From Acidobacteriota bacterium (GTDB lineage Bacteria; Acidobacteriota; Thermoanaerobaculia; Multivoradales; Multivoraceae): a stretch of 64,000 nt of DNA. The DNA lies in NCBI GenBank assembly GCA_026707545.1, contig JAPOWR010000003.1, positions 52,451 to 116,450 of the forward strand, read 5' to 3'. Below the pieces are notes generated by a model. It saw only the letters and a list, made by a program, of their open reading frames with translations, was not told where the DNA came from and ran no database searches. Every line of letters starts with the position of its first letter. The stretch's first letter is position 1. Of the stretch, positions 52,813-62,703 are shown one piece after another. The position numbers were made by a program, and so were the translations under genes.

Positions 52813-54416
52813 GGCTGGGTCACCTCGAAGAAACGGTCCCATAATGCCATGCGGTCCCGGTGGAGGTGGCTGCCGGTCTCGATCGTCGAGCCGAACTCGA
52901 GGTGGCGGGCCGTGTCCGGCCTGAACTCCGGCCACGCCGGCAGATCCGGGCCGCCCGGCGGGTTCGGATCGCCGGTGGAGGCGAAGGCGATCCAGTAGCC
53001 GGACATCGCCTCGGCGAGTTCGTGGTCCTCCTCCGCGTACTCGTAGTCCAGCTTGTCCAGGTTGTCGAACGCGTAGGCGATCTCGGCCGCGTGGTAGGCG
53101 CCGTAGAAGTCCTTCTCGGGGTGCGGCGGAGCGTGGCTGAAGAAGTAGAGCCAGGCCGGCGAGGACACGGTCTCCGAGAGGGTCGCCCAGGTCTTCATGT
53201 GCCAGGCGAAGACGCGGTCGGAGAACGCGTCGATGAAGGCCCTCCTCGCGTCCGCGTCGGTGGCCACCGGATAAGCCTCGAAGAACTCGTCGGCCACGTC
53301 GGGGAACTGGCTCTTGACCAGGAACTCGACCCCGGACCTGTTGGAGGGCAGCATCCTGCCCATCAGGCTGGTCGCCTCGTCGCGGTTCGATCCGACCAGC
53401 ACCGGCACGTCGGCCTGCTCGCCGGACCGGTAGATCTCGGCGATCTGCTTCGGCAGCACCCAGCCGTCGACGTTCGGTCTCGTCGCGAAGGCGCCCTGCT
53501 TCGAGGCCTCGGCGTGGATCGCCTCCGCGTCCAGTGCGCGCAGGCGGGCGGCCGCGTCTTCGCCCTCGATGCCGAGTCGCTTGGCGAAGGCCTCGCCGGC
53601 GCTCTCGGCCGAGCCGTCCTCGGACGAGCGAAGCACCGGCAGGCCGTCGAAGAAGCCCCCGCTCTGGCCGATCGCCCGCTGGAACAGGCCCCGGGCCAGG
53701 GGCGAAGCCTGCAGCACGTTGACGCTCCAGGCGCCCGCCGATTCGCCGAAGATCGTCACCCGGTCCGGGTCGCCGCCGAAGGTCGCGATGTTCTCCCGCA
53801 CCCACTGCAGGGCGAAGATCTGGTCGAGGATGCCGTAGTTGCCGGAGACGCCCTGGTCGGACTCGGCCGACAGGGCCGGGTGGGCGAGATAGCCGAAGGC
53901 GCCCAGCCGGTAGTTCACCGTCACCACGACGACACCCTTCCGCGCCAGCGCCGTCCCGTCGTAGAGCGGCAGCGAGCCCGAGCCGCGGGTCAGCGCGCCG
54001 CCATGGATCCAGACCATGACCGGCAGACGGTCGTTGTCGGACTCGGCCGCGGTCCAGAGGTTGAGGTAGAGACAGTCCTCGCTTACGTCGACCAGGGGCG
54101 AGGCGTAGAAAGAACCCTCCCGGTAGGGCGCCTGCATGCAGGACGGCGGCTCGAAGAGAGCGTCGATGGGCAGTCGCGTGGGGGTCGCCGGCTGGGGCGG
54201 CCTGAAGCGAAGGTCCCCGACCGGCGGTTCGGCGTAGGGAACGCCGAGGAAGACCCGGACGGACTCGTCGTCCTCGGAGACGTAGCCGATGACGTAGCCG
54301 CTCGACGTCAGCTTCACCAGTTGCGGCAGGGCGTCCTGGGCGCCGGCAGCGGCGACGGCCAGCAGCATCGTGCAGGCCAGAACCCATGCGGGACGGCCGC
54401 GTATCGAAACACTCAT
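52809..54416 (-). CDS. Type-B carboxylesterase, secreted
   Basis: The 535-residue carboxylesterase has a signal peptide after ATG 54416 (AAGGAG upstream). Catalytic Ser lies in FGESAGAWS, the acid in SNRDEAT and His in GAYHAAEIAY. EDCLYLNLW and PVMVWIHGGAL are further family signatures. It hydrolyses carboxylic esters outside the cytoplasm. The frame to 54455 overlaps the upstream gene and is less likely to be used. The small secreted gene is coupled to its end. Confidence 0.93.
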   Translation of the reverse strand: MSVSIRGRPAWVLACTMLLAVAAAGAQDALPQLVKLTSSGYVIGYVSEDDESVRVFLGVPYAEPPVGDLRFRPPQPATPTRLPIDALFEPPSCMQAPYREGSFYASPLVDVSEDCLYLNLWTAAESDNDRLPVMVWIHGGALTRGSGSLPLYDGTALARKGVVVVTVNYRLGAFGYLAHPALSAESDQGVSGNYGILDQIFALQWVRENIATFGGDPDRVTIFGESAGAWSVNVLQASPLARGLFQRAIGQSGGFFDGLPVLRSSEDGSAESAGEAFAKRLGIEGEDAAARLRALDAEAIHAEASKQGAFATRPNVDGWVLPKQIAEIYRSGEQADVPVLVGSNRDEATSLMGRMLPSNRSGVEFLVKSQFPDVADEFFEAYPVATDADARRAFIDAFSDRVFAWHMKTWATLSETVSSPAWLYFFSHAPPHPEKDFYGAYHAAEIAYAFDNLDKLDYEYAEEDHELAEAMSGYWIAFASTGDPNPPGGPDLPAWPEFRPDTARHLEFGSTIETGSHLHRDRMALWDRFFEVTQP

Positions 54417-54438
54417 CGGTCCGAGTCTCCTTGCCACG

Positions 54439-55692
54439 CTACTTCGCGACGTCATAAGAGGTCAGCGACTCCTGGTCGCGGATGTAGAACGCTCCATTGG
54501 CGACCACCGGGTGGGCCCAGGAGGGGCCGCCACGATCCTCGATCTCGAACCGGCCCCGCTCCTGGTAGCCCTCCGGCGTGGCGACCGCCAGACCGACCTT
54601 GTGGTGCTCGCTCAGCAGGAAGAGCTTGCCGTCGGCCATGACCAGGGAACCCTTGCCGACGCTCCGGGCTCGCCAATGGACCTCTCCCGTCCTGGCGTCG
54701 ACCGCGGTCAGCGCCGGACCGAAGAAGCTGTAGAGAGTCCCCTCGTGAGCGATGACCCCGCCGTGATGATTCTGCAGGCGGGTTCCGAAGTACGCCTCCT
54801 CGCTGTGGAAGGACCCGCCCTCGTCCTCGGCGGTGATCGCGAGCGCTCCCCCGCCGATTCCGTACGACGCCGTGTAAAAGACCAGGTTGCCCTCCAGCAC
54901 CGGAGTCGTGATGTTGATGGCGTTCACGGTCGACGGCCTCTCGTAGCGCCAGAGCAAGCCCCCGTTGTCGGCTCGGACGCCGACCCCGGCCTCCCCCGTG
55001 AACCCGAGGAGTACCTCGGTGCCCTCGATCCGACGCAGGATGAGGGACGAGTACGAGGCCACGTCGCCGAGTTCGCTGGAACGCCAGATCGTGCTGCCGT
55101 CGGCCGCCGAGAGTGCGGCGATCGCACCCTCTCTGCCGCCCGGCATGACGAAGACACGATCGCGCACGACCAGGGGGGACTCGCTGATGCCCCAGTGCGT
55201 GTTCGGGCTGCGGAAGCGGTCCAGCATGTTGAACTGCCAGATCACCTCACCGGTGTCCTTCGCGATCTTCGCCACTTCGCCCATGCCATTGAGGACGAAG
55301 AGCGAGTCGCCATGGACGGTCGGCACCGAACGCGGCCCGTCGCCCCTGTCCGGGTGGTCGTAGAGGGGGCCCAGCTTCCGCATCCACACTTCACCGCCGT
55401 CACTCGCACGCAGGCGGAAGACCGCGCTCTCCCCGTCGCGGGTGCCCTGAACGTAGATCGCATCGCCCTCGACGGCGACCGTCCCATAGCCCTGGCCCAG
55501 CGTCTCGATCTGCCAGTTGACGGCGGGGCCCTCCGGCGGCCACTCGTCGAGCAGGCCGGTCTCGGTCGAGATCCCGGCGCGGTCCGGCCCGCGCCACTGC
55601 AGCCAGTCGTCGGCATACGCCGAACCGCCGAATCCCGCCGCGAGCATGGTTGTCGCGAGCAGACGGACTCCTTCTCTGAACATCGGTCGCAT
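54439..55692 (-). CDS. PQQ-like beta-propeller protein, secreted
   Basis: This 417-residue protein starts at ATG 55692 (GGAAGGGG upstream) with a signal peptide (LLATTMLAAGFGGSAYA). DDWLQWRGPDRAGISTETG and repeated blades (GEVIWQF, STIWRSS, GGLLWRYE, GEVHWRA) mark the PQQ-like fold, as in the protein at 5.3 kb. No dehydrogenase active-site pattern is seen. It is 22 nt ahead of the carboxylesterase start and probably in the same operon. It may bind a ligand or act as a scaffold in the envelope. Confidence 0.87.
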   Translation of the reverse strand: MRPMFREGVRLLATTMLAAGFGGSAYADDWLQWRGPDRAGISTETGLLDEWPPEGPAVNWQIETLGQGYGTVAVEGDAIYVQGTRDGESAVFRLRASDGGEVWMRKLGPLYDHPDRGDGPRSVPTVHGDSLFVLNGMGEVAKIAKDTGEVIWQFNMLDRFRSPNTHWGISESPLVVRDRVFVMPGGREGAIAALSAADGSTIWRSSELGDVASYSSLILRRIEGTEVLLGFTGEAGVGVRADNGGLLWRYERPSTVNAINITTPVLEGNLVFYTASYGIGGGALAITAEDEGGSFHSEEAYFGTRLQNHHGGVIAHEGTLYSFFGPALTAVDARTGEVHWRARSVGKGSLVMADGKLFLLSEHHKVGLAVATPEGYQERGRFEIEDRGGPSWAHPVVANGAFYIRDQESLTSYDVAK

Positions 55693-55838
55693 GGTCGCCC
55701 CTTCCTTTACTGGCTGACGGACCAGCATTGTACTCGCGAGCCGGGCAGGAGGCGGATGGTACTCGAGACGCGTGGGCGTTCGGGATGGTCAAGCGGTATC
55801 GTGCGCGCTCACCGGATTGAGCAGGAAGGAGAACGGCC

Positions 55839-56906
55839 ATGGAGTTCTGGACCGCAACCGTCGCCGCGCCGACCCGTAGCGCCGAGTTCGCCCTCGAGGC
55901 GGAGGACCGGGGCTGGGACGGCATGAACGTCGTCGATTCGCAGAACCTCTCGGGCGATCCGTACGTCTGCCTCGCGCTGGCCGCGACGACGACACGGAGG
56001 CTGCGGCTCGCGACATCGGTGACGAACCCGGTCACGCGCCACCCGGCGACGACGGCCTCCTCGGCGCTCTCCGTACAACGCGTCTCGCGCGGCCGCGCGG
56101 TGTTGGGGATCGGACGCGGCGACAGTGCGCTGGCCCACCTGGGCCGCGCGCCGGCCCACCTCGGCTGGTTCGAGGACTACCTCGTCAACCTACAGGCCTA
56201 CCTGCGCGGCGAAGATGTGGACTTTGAGAACACTGGCGTTTCGGACGATGCCGCGCCGCTCGCGGAGAAGCTCGGGCTTGCCCACGGGCCTTCCGCGAGC
56301 AGCATCCGCTGGATCGGCGACGGTCCGAAGGTCCCCGTCGAGGTCGCGGCCACCGGGCCCAAAGTGATCGGAATCGCCGCGAGACAGGCCGACCGGGTCA
56401 TGCTCGCCGTCGGCGCCGACCCGAAGCGCGTCGCGTGGGGCATCGAGACGGCGCGCCAGGCCGCGGCCGAGGCTGGCCGCGATCCGGAGTCGCTCAAGTT
56501 CGGCGCCTACGTGAACGTCGTCTGCTGCGACGATCCCCGGGTCGGCCGTGAGCTCGGCCGCGCCTCCACCGGCCTGTTCGCCCGTTTCTCGGTCATGTAC
56601 GGCGAGATCGCCGGACCCGCCGACGAGGGGCAGGCCGACGTGTTCCACAAGCTCCACGACAGCTACGACATGAACGCCCACGGCCGCGAAGGCGGCCAGC
56701 AGACCGCCGCGCTCACCGACGATTTCATCGACGACTACGCGATCGTCGGCAACCCGGAGCACTGCGCGGCACGGATCGAGGCATTGCTAGATCTGGGTAT
56801 CGAGAAGCTCGCGGTCACCGGACCCAACTTCGCCTCGCCGAGCCCCCCGGCACGCGAGGCCGCGGAGCGGTTCACGGACGACGTCCTGCCGCTGCTGCGG
56901 GGATAG
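55839..56906 (+). CDS. LLM-class, probably F420-dependent, oxidoreductase
   Basis: The 355-residue luciferase-like protein has the TIM-barrel features of F420-dependent LLM enzymes: EAEDRGWDGMNVVDSQ, TSVTNPVTRHPATTASSALS and RGRAVLGIGRGDSALAHLG. F420 use is inferred from these; FMN use is possible. Its substrate could be a xenobiotic, ketone or alcohol. AAGGAG lies upstream. It is followed at 12 nt by an SDR, so they may work in sequence. Confidence 0.88.
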   Translation: MEFWTATVAAPTRSAEFALEAEDRGWDGMNVVDSQNLSGDPYVCLALAATTTRRLRLATSVTNPVTRHPATTASSALSVQRVSRGRAVLGIGRGDSALAHLGRAPAHLGWFEDYLVNLQAYLRGEDVDFENTGVSDDAAPLAEKLGLAHGPSASSIRWIGDGPKVPVEVAATGPKVIGIAARQADRVMLAVGADPKRVAWGIETARQAAAEAGRDPESLKFGAYVNVVCCDDPRVGRELGRASTGLFARFSVMYGEIAGPADEGQADVFHKLHDSYDMNAHGREGGQQTAALTDDFIDDYAIVGNPEHCAARIEALLDLGIEKLAVTGPNFASPSPPAREAAERFTDDVLPLLRG

Positions 56907-56918
56907 AGGAGACGACAC

Positions 56919-57797
56919 ATGGAGCTGGCCGGTACGTCGGCAGTCATCACCGGCGGCGGCAACGGCATCGGCCGCGCCATCGCCATCGCCCTGGCGCGGG
57001 ACGGCGCGAACGTCGCGGTCGCCGACCTGGAGCAGGATGCCGCGGAGAGCGTCGCCCGCGAAGCGGAAGCCCTCGGCGTGGGAGCTCTCGCGGCACGCGT
57101 CGACGTGACGCGCGAGGAAGACCTGGAGCGCCTGGCCGACGACGCCTGGGCGGCGTTCGGGTCCGTCGAACTGCTGTTCAACAACGCCGGCGTCGGCGCG
57201 GGCCGGGCGCCGGCCTACGGGTTCAGCGCCGACGACGTGCGCTGGATCCTCAGCGTGAACGTCGAGGGCGTGCTGAACGGCATCCGCGTGTTCGCGCCCC
57301 GCTTCATCGAGGGGGGCAGGGAATCCCGCATCGTGAACACGGGTTCCGAGCACAGTCTCGGCATCCCCTTCCCCGGTTCCGCGGTCTACACCGCCTCGAA
57401 GCATGCGGTGCTCGCCATCTCCGACGTACTACGGGCCGAACTACCGGACCACGTCGGCGTCAGCGTCTTCTGCCCGGGCTGGGTGGCGACGAGCATCTGG
57501 CGTTCCTCGGAACGCCGGCCCGAGCACCTCGGCGGACCTAAGGAAGCCAATCCCGTGGCCGGCAAGCTCAGCGCGGAACACGCCATGTCCGCGGAGGAGG
57601 CGGCCGCCATGGTGCTACAGCAGATCCGCGAGGGCCGCTTCTACCTGCTGACCCATCCCCACGTCATCGAGTACGCGCAAACCCGGTGGAACGACGTCGA
57701 GTCCGCATTCGCCGAACAGGCGCCCCGCTATGAGGGCGATGACAGGTACGACGTGGCCAAGGCGATTGCGCGGATCCGGGCGCAGCGGGCCGAGTAG
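56919..57797 (+). CDS. Short-chain dehydrogenase/reductase
   Basis: This 292-residue SDR has TGGGNGIGRAIAIAL (cofactor), NNAG and the YTASKHAV active site. The acid after the second strand is an Asp (VADLEQDA), favouring NAD(H). The extended C-terminal part fits the longer classical SDRs. Its ATG follows GAGGAGACGAC. The stop is immediately adjacent to the convergent solute-binding gene's stop, with no intergenic base, so there is no room for a separate terminator. Confidence 0.92.
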   Translation: MELAGTSAVITGGGNGIGRAIAIALARDGANVAVADLEQDAAESVAREAEALGVGALAARVDVTREEDLERLADDAWAAFGSVELLFNNAGVGAGRAPAYGFSADDVRWILSVNVEGVLNGIRVFAPRFIEGGRESRIVNTGSEHSLGIPFPGSAVYTASKHAVLAISDVLRAELPDHVGVSVFCPGWVATSIWRSSERRPEHLGGPKEANPVAGKLSAEHAMSAEEAAAMVLQQIREGRFYLLTHPHVIEYAQTRWNDVESAFAEQAPRYEGDDRYDVAKAIARIRAQRAE

Positions 57798-59594
57798 CTA
57801 GGGGCGCTCGCGCCACCAGCCCGGACCGACCCGCGACGGCCAGCCCTCGGGCGGTGTCGGCCACAGAAGGATCGTGCCCATCGGGCCGAGTTCCACACCG
57901 CGGATGTCGTTGTTGAACACCCAGAGGAAGCTGACGTGGAACAGGAACAGGACCGGCTGGTCCTTGTACACCTCGCGGTGGATCTCCCGGTAGATCGCGG
58001 CGCGCCTCTCGCTGTCCTGCTCCCGCTTGCCCAGGTCGAAGAGTTCGTCGACCCTGGGGTTCGAGTAGCCGCCGCTGTTGCGGCCGCCGTCGTAGGCGTC
58101 GGTGGCGAGCTGGTTGCGGAGGGCGTTCGGATCCTGGGTCGTGCCGACGATCGTCCCGAGCGCCTGGAACTCGTGGGCGAGCCGCCTCTCGTTGAGCGAA
58201 GCGCTCTCGTAGGCGCGGGTCACCATCTCGACCCCGAGCCGCCGGAAGTCCTCGCGCAGGATGTCGAGCGTCGGCGGCACGTAGGTCAGGCCGGCGGTGT
58301 ACGACAACTCGAAGCTGAAGCGGACCCGCTCGCCGTCGATCTCCTTGTAGCGCCAACCGGTGTCGGGGTCGGCGAGCCAGCCGGCCTGGTCGAGGAGTTC
58401 GGCGGCGCGCTCCAGGTCGTAGTCGAGCGCCTGCTCGAGGATCGCCGGCTCGTAGTCCCAGCCGCGTTCTTCCACCATGAAGCCGTAGGAACGCCGGTAC
58501 AGGCCGTGGCCGACGCGGCGCAGCACCGTCTCCGCGTCGTAGGCGTGGGCGAGCGCCCGGCGCACCAGGGGGTCGGTGAAGAAGGGATTGCTGCCGTCCA
58601 TGTTCCACAGGAGGCTGAGCAGCAGCGCCGACGCGTGCCGACCCTTCACGCCTCTCTCTGCGAACAATTCCCCTTTCGCCTGCCGGGCGAAGATGTTCGC
58701 GTCGACGTAGATCTGGTCGTACTCTCCTCCCAGGAACTGCAGGAAGGCGAGGTTCCGGTCGGGCTGGAACTTGAAGATCATCGTCTTCGCGGCCGGCGGC
58801 GCCCGGTCGAAGAGGTAGTGGTCTTCCCACCGTTCGAGGACGACGCGGTCGTTGTTGCGCCATTCCACGAAGCGGAACGGGCCGCTGCCGATCACCGCCT
58901 CGCGGCCGTAGCGGTTGTAGTAGGGCGAAGACCGCAGGGTCGGATCGGCTGCGCGCTCGGCGGCGTCGCCCACGATGTGGAGCGGCATGATGGGAAAGGC
59001 GAGCGCCTCCAGCCGCAACTGCGGGGCCAGAAGGCCGGCGAAGTCGAAGCGCACCCGGTGCTCGCTCTCCGCCGTGGCCCCGGCGATGAGGTCGCGCGCC
59101 GTCGGCCAGAAGCTCACCGGCACCCGTTCGTCGCGCAGGGCTTCGAGCGAGAACACGACGTCATGCGCCGTCCAGGGCTCGCCGTCGTGCCAGCGGAGCT
59201 CGGGATTCAACTCCAGGGTGACGGAGTGCAGATCCTCCGACGGTTTCACCGCGAGGACGACGTTCGAGTTCCAGTCGTAGTTGGCCGGGCTGCCGTGACG
59301 GATGACGAGCCACTCGAAGAGCATCCCGAACATCGTCCAGGCGGACGCCGCGCCGGACGGAAAGAGCGGATTGAGCGTCGCCGGCTGCGAGAAGTCGTGG
59401 CGGACGATCGTCGTCGCCGTGTCGGCGCGTTGCGGCTCGGCGACCGGGTACAGCTCGTGCAACGACGGCGGATCGACGAGAGGATCGGCCAGCGGGTCGT
59501 AATCGCCGCCGGTCTCGACCACGGGCAGCGGATTGCCGCAGGCGCCGGCCAGAAGGCCGGCCGCCACCGCCAGCCGCCGCGCCCGGGCGTTCAC
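57798..59594 (-). CDS. Family-5 solute-binding lipoprotein (peptide/opine-type)
   Basis: The 598-residue lipoprotein starts at GTG 59594, overlapping the acyl-CoA dehydrogenase stop as GTGA, with lipobox LLAGAC. The body is an extracellular solute-binding protein family 5 (SBP_bac_5): LRWHDGEPWTAHDVVFSLEA, IGSGPFRFVEW and DPLVRRALAHAYDAETV are typical. It would bind peptides, opines or sugars for an ABC importer, but no permease or ATPase gene is beside it. Placement behind two dehydrogenases suggests the ligand feeds that pathway, or that the gene has been separated from its transporter. Confidence 0.88.
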   Translation of the reverse strand: MNARARRLAVAAGLLAGACGNPLPVVETGGDYDPLADPLVDPPSLHELYPVAEPQRADTATTIVRHDFSQPATLNPLFPSGAASAWTMFGMLFEWLVIRHGSPANYDWNSNVVLAVKPSEDLHSVTLELNPELRWHDGEPWTAHDVVFSLEALRDERVPVSFWPTARDLIAGATAESEHRVRFDFAGLLAPQLRLEALAFPIMPLHIVGDAAERAADPTLRSSPYYNRYGREAVIGSGPFRFVEWRNNDRVVLERWEDHYLFDRAPPAAKTMIFKFQPDRNLAFLQFLGGEYDQIYVDANIFARQAKGELFAERGVKGRHASALLLSLLWNMDGSNPFFTDPLVRRALAHAYDAETVLRRVGHGLYRRSYGFMVEERGWDYEPAILEQALDYDLERAAELLDQAGWLADPDTGWRYKEIDGERVRFSFELSYTAGLTYVPPTLDILREDFRRLGVEMVTRAYESASLNERRLAHEFQALGTIVGTTQDPNALRNQLATDAYDGGRNSGGYSNPRVDELFDLGKREQDSERRAAIYREIHREVYKDQPVLFLFHVSFLWVFNNDIRGVELGPMGTILLWPTPPEGWPSRVGPGWWRERP

Positions 59595-60835
59595 GCGTTG
59601 CGCTTGATATCCCGGAACGGACCCTGGTCGGCGCGGTAGCCCTTCGGCATCCCCAGCACGCGCTCGGAGATGATGTTGCGCTGAATCTCGTCCGTGCCGC
59701 CGGCGATCGAGATGGCCGGTACCGAAACCAGGATCTCCGCGATGATCCCGTCCGCGGCCGACTCGGGACCGCTCAGCATGGAGTCGGCGCCCGAGATCAT
59801 CGTGTGGACCAGCGACGCCTGGCGCGCGATGACGCTGGCCGCCAGCTTGCCGATGGAGCCTTCGGGGATGATGTCCGTCGTGCCGGCCTTGCGCTTGGCC
59901 TCCGCGCTGTCGGAGGCGAGCTTCGCCCCCGTGTGCATGCAGATCAGCTTCGCGATCTCCTGCCGCGTCGCAGGATCGGCGATCGCTCCGGTCTCCCGGG
60001 CGCGCGGCACGACGAGATCGACCCGGCCCTCGCGCTGCGGGTACCAGGTGTAGGGCTCGGCGGCGATCCGGAGTTCCTCTTCGTACTCCTCGTAGATGGG
60101 CCCCTGCTTCGGTCCGTCGAGCGTGGACCCGCGAACGCGGCGGCTGAAGCCCCTCCGTTCGAAGGAGAGCGTGGTCTTCGCGACGTGCCAGCCGTTGCCC
60201 TCGCCGCCGATCAGGTCCTCCGGCGGTACGACCGCGTTCGTCATGAAGACCTCGTTGAACGACTGATGTCCGTTCATCTGCCGGAGCGGCCGCGCCTCGA
60301 CGCCGGACTGCCGCATGTCGAGCAGGAAGTAGCTGATCCCCTGGTGCTTCGGCACGTCCCAGTCGCTGCGCGCGACCAGCAGCCCGAAGTCCGCGTGGTG
60401 GGCGCTCGTGTTCCAGACCTTCTGACCGTTGATGATCCAGTTGCCGTCCTTGAACTCGGCCCGGGTGCTCAGGCCGGCGAGATCGGACCCGCTGCCTGGC
60501 TCGCTGAAGAGCTGGCACCAGGTGTGTTCGCCGGTCAGGATCGGCCGGAGGAAGCGTCGCTTCTGATCGTCCGAGCCGCACGCCAGGATCGTCTCCGACG
60601 CCAGGCCCCGCGGACCCACCTGCGCGGCCGGAACCGCGGCCTTCTCCCTGAAGACCTCGACTACGACGACGGTCTGCTCGAGCGTGAAGCCGCGCCCGTA
60701 CCACTCCTCGGGCCAGTGCGGCGCCGCCCAGCCGGCCTCGAGCAGGAGGTTCCGCCATTCGATCAGGGGACGGTCGACGCGCCAGTGCGCGTCGAGCCAG
60801 GCCGAGACCTCGCGCCGGATTTGGTCCGGTGTCAT
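59591..60835 (-). CDS. Acyl-CoA dehydrogenase, large subunit type
   Basis: This 414-residue flavoprotein has the conserved FSEPGSGSDLAGL flavin element and a C-terminal SIAGGTDEIQRNIISERVLG. It lacks a signal peptide. ATG 60835 overlaps the stop of the upstream dehydrogenase by 4 nt. With the shorter neighbour, which lacks the C-terminal motif, it may make a heterotetramer like the steroid-degrading FadE pairs of actinobacteria. It would desaturate an unusual acyl-CoA and use ETF; the substrate is unknown. Confidence 0.93.
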   Translation of the reverse strand: MTPDQIRREVSAWLDAHWRVDRPLIEWRNLLLEAGWAAPHWPEEWYGRGFTLEQTVVVVEVFREKAAVPAAQVGPRGLASETILACGSDDQKRRFLRPILTGEHTWCQLFSEPGSGSDLAGLSTRAEFKDGNWIINGQKVWNTSAHHADFGLLVARSDWDVPKHQGISYFLLDMRQSGVEARPLRQMNGHQSFNEVFMTNAVVPPEDLIGGEGNGWHVAKTTLSFERRGFSRRVRGSTLDGPKQGPIYEEYEEELRIAAEPYTWYPQREGRVDLVVPRARETGAIADPATRQEIAKLICMHTGAKLASDSAEAKRKAGTTDIIPEGSIGKLAASVIARQASLVHTMISGADSMLSGPESAADGIIAEILVSVPAISIAGGTDEIQRNIISERVLGMPKGYRADQGPFRDIKRNA

Positions 60836-61932
60836 GCCGCGCCCTCGAGCATCGTCATCATCCGTTCGCGATGGATCGCCGGCGTGCCGAACAGCACCTC
60901 CGATCCCTTCGCGCGCTTGAACCAGAGGTGGGTGTCGTTCTCCCAGGTGAAGCCGATCCCGCCCCGCAACTGGATCGCCGCTCGCGCCGCGCTCATGTAG
61001 GCGTCGGCGGCGGCCGCCTTCGCCATGCTGGCGGCGTAGGGCTCGCCCTCTCCCGCGTCCAGGCCGCGCGCGGAATGGTAGGTGACCGCCCGCGCCAGCT
61101 CGATCTCCAGGAGCAGGTCGGCGCAACGGTGCTTGAGGGCCTGGAAGGAGCCGATCGGCCTGCCGAACTGGAAGCGCTGCTTCGTGTACGCGACGGTGGA
61201 CTCGAACAGGTGCTGCGCGCCGCCGATCATCTCGTGGGCCAGAGCCGAACAGACCCTGTCCCAAAGCCGGTTCAGCGACTGCCGGGTCAGTTGGCCGATC
61301 GCGCGACTCGGCGTGCCGCCGAAGGTCACTCGGGAGAGCTTGCGGGTCTGGTCCACTACCTCGAGCGGTGCGATGTCGAGACCGGCGGCGTCCGCTTCCG
61401 CCGCGTAGAGTCCCAGGCTCGAGCCGGTTCTGGCGACCACCAGCAGCAGGTCCGCCACGTGGGCATCGACGACCATCGCCGCCGTGCCGGACAGCGCTCC
61501 ATCCGCTGTTGCCGCGATCGAAGCGCCGACGCCGGCCGGGCTGTTCACGTCGTCGAGGACCAGGGTCGCGATCGTCGAACCCGTCGCGATTCCCGGCAGA
61601 AGCTCTGTCCGGTCCGCTTCGTTTGCCGCCTCCAGCAGCGCGCCGCCGGCCATCACGGCGGAGGCCAGGAACGGCCCGCAGAACAACGTTCGCCCCATCT
61701 CCTCGGCGACGATGCCGAGCTCGACCGCGCCGCCGCCGGCACCGCCGTAGGCCTCGGGAACGTGGACGCCGACAAGCCCCGCATCGCCGCAGAGTTCCTG
61801 CCAGATCTCCGGGTCATAGCCCCGGTCGGAGGCCATTCGCTCCCGGACGGCCGTGGTCGGCGACTTCTCGCGGAGCGCCCGCGACACGATGTCGCGAAGT
61901 AGCTGTTGCTCGGGCGAGAACTCGATCTGCAA
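60832..61932 (-). CDS. Acyl-CoA dehydrogenase, short partner
   Basis: From TTG 61932 the product has 366 residues (LQIEFSPEQQLLRDIVSRAL). TTG is favoured because GGAGGAGCGCC precedes it directly, while the open frame to 62010 has no ribosome site. It has the fold's QFGRPIGSFQALKHRCADL and IQLRGGIGFTWENDTHLW. The usual GGTxEIxRN motif at the end is missing, replaced by FGTPAIHRERMMTML. This resembles the small subunits of heteromeric acyl-CoA dehydrogenases and fits pairing with the next gene, which overlaps it by 4 nt. Confidence 0.88.
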   Translation of the reverse strand: MQIEFSPEQQLLRDIVSRALREKSPTTAVRERMASDRGYDPEIWQELCGDAGLVGVHVPEAYGGAGGGAVELGIVAEEMGRTLFCGPFLASAVMAGGALLEAANEADRTELLPGIATGSTIATLVLDDVNSPAGVGASIAATADGALSGTAAMVVDAHVADLLLVVARTGSSLGLYAAEADAAGLDIAPLEVVDQTRKLSRVTFGGTPSRAIGQLTRQSLNRLWDRVCSALAHEMIGGAQHLFESTVAYTKQRFQFGRPIGSFQALKHRCADLLLEIELARAVTYHSARGLDAGEGEPYAASMAKAAAADAYMSAARAAIQLRGGIGFTWENDTHLWFKRAKGSEVLFGTPAIHRERMMTMLEGAA

Positions 61933-62033
61933 GGCGCTCCTCCAGACGGCCGGCGATAGAGTCGGCGTTGGGCCGAACCTTGGCCGCACTCCTCCTGGGT
62001 CGCCAAGCACAACCCTACCTAAAGCCCCTACGC

Positions 62034-62687
62034 ATGACGCAGTCGAGCCGATCGGATTCGGGGAGTGACCCGGGCACCCGGCGTCCGCGCCGCACCCAGG
62101 CCGAACGTCGCGCCGAGTCCGAGCGCGAGATCCTCCGCGCGGCCGCGCTGCTGTTCGGCCGCCAGGGCTACACCGCGACGACGCTGGAGCAGATCGGCAA
62201 GGAGGCCGGCGACTCCAGCGCTCTCGTGTCGCTGCGCTACGGCTCCAAGGAGGGAATCGTCGAAGCGATCCTCGCCCGTTCGCAGACCCGCGTCGGCAGC
62301 GAAGTGTTCGAGCCCGAAGAAGGAGTCACCGGGCTCGCCAGCCTGAGCCGCATCTTCACCGGTTACTCCGAACTGCTACGCGACGCCGAACACTGGATGC
62401 GAGCACTGTTCATGCTGATGGCGGATTCCCTCGGGCCCCTGAACGCGAAGATCGACCTGTTTCGGGCCAGCAACGACCGTTTCGCGGCGGCGATCGAACA
62501 GGCCATTCGCGAGGGCCAGGAGGCCGGCGAGATCAGGACCGACCTCGACTCGGCCGGGACGGCGTTCGAGATACTCGCTGCGGTGCGAGGCACGACTCTC
62601 CTCTGGCTGCTCGACCCCGACAACATCGATCTCGTCGCGGCGATCGAAGACCTCCGCGTCAGCGTCGAGGATCGACTCTCAGCCTGA
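62034..62687 (+). CDS. TetR-family transcriptional regulator
   Basis: The 217-residue regulator has an N-terminal TetR domain (ERRAESEREILRAAALLFGR then TTLEQIGKEAGDSSALVSLR) with a clear helix-turn-helix around residues 45-65. The C-terminal ligand-binding helices are more divergent. The ATG at 62034 lies within a longer spurious frame. It is divergent from the acyl-CoA dehydrogenase operon with 101 nt between starts. It therefore likely controls that operon and itself, probably in response to an acyl-CoA or related lipid. Confidence 0.9.
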   Translation: MTQSSRSDSGSDPGTRRPRRTQAERRAESEREILRAAALLFGRQGYTATTLEQIGKEAGDSSALVSLRYGSKEGIVEAILARSQTRVGSEVFEPEEGVTGLASLSRIFTGYSELLRDAEHWMRALFMLMADSLGPLNAKIDLFRASNDRFAAAIEQAIREGQEAGEIRTDLDSAGTAFEILAAVRGTTLLWLLDPDNIDLVAAIEDLRVSVEDRLSA

Positions 62688-62703
62688 CCCCAGCAGGGCG
62701 TGA

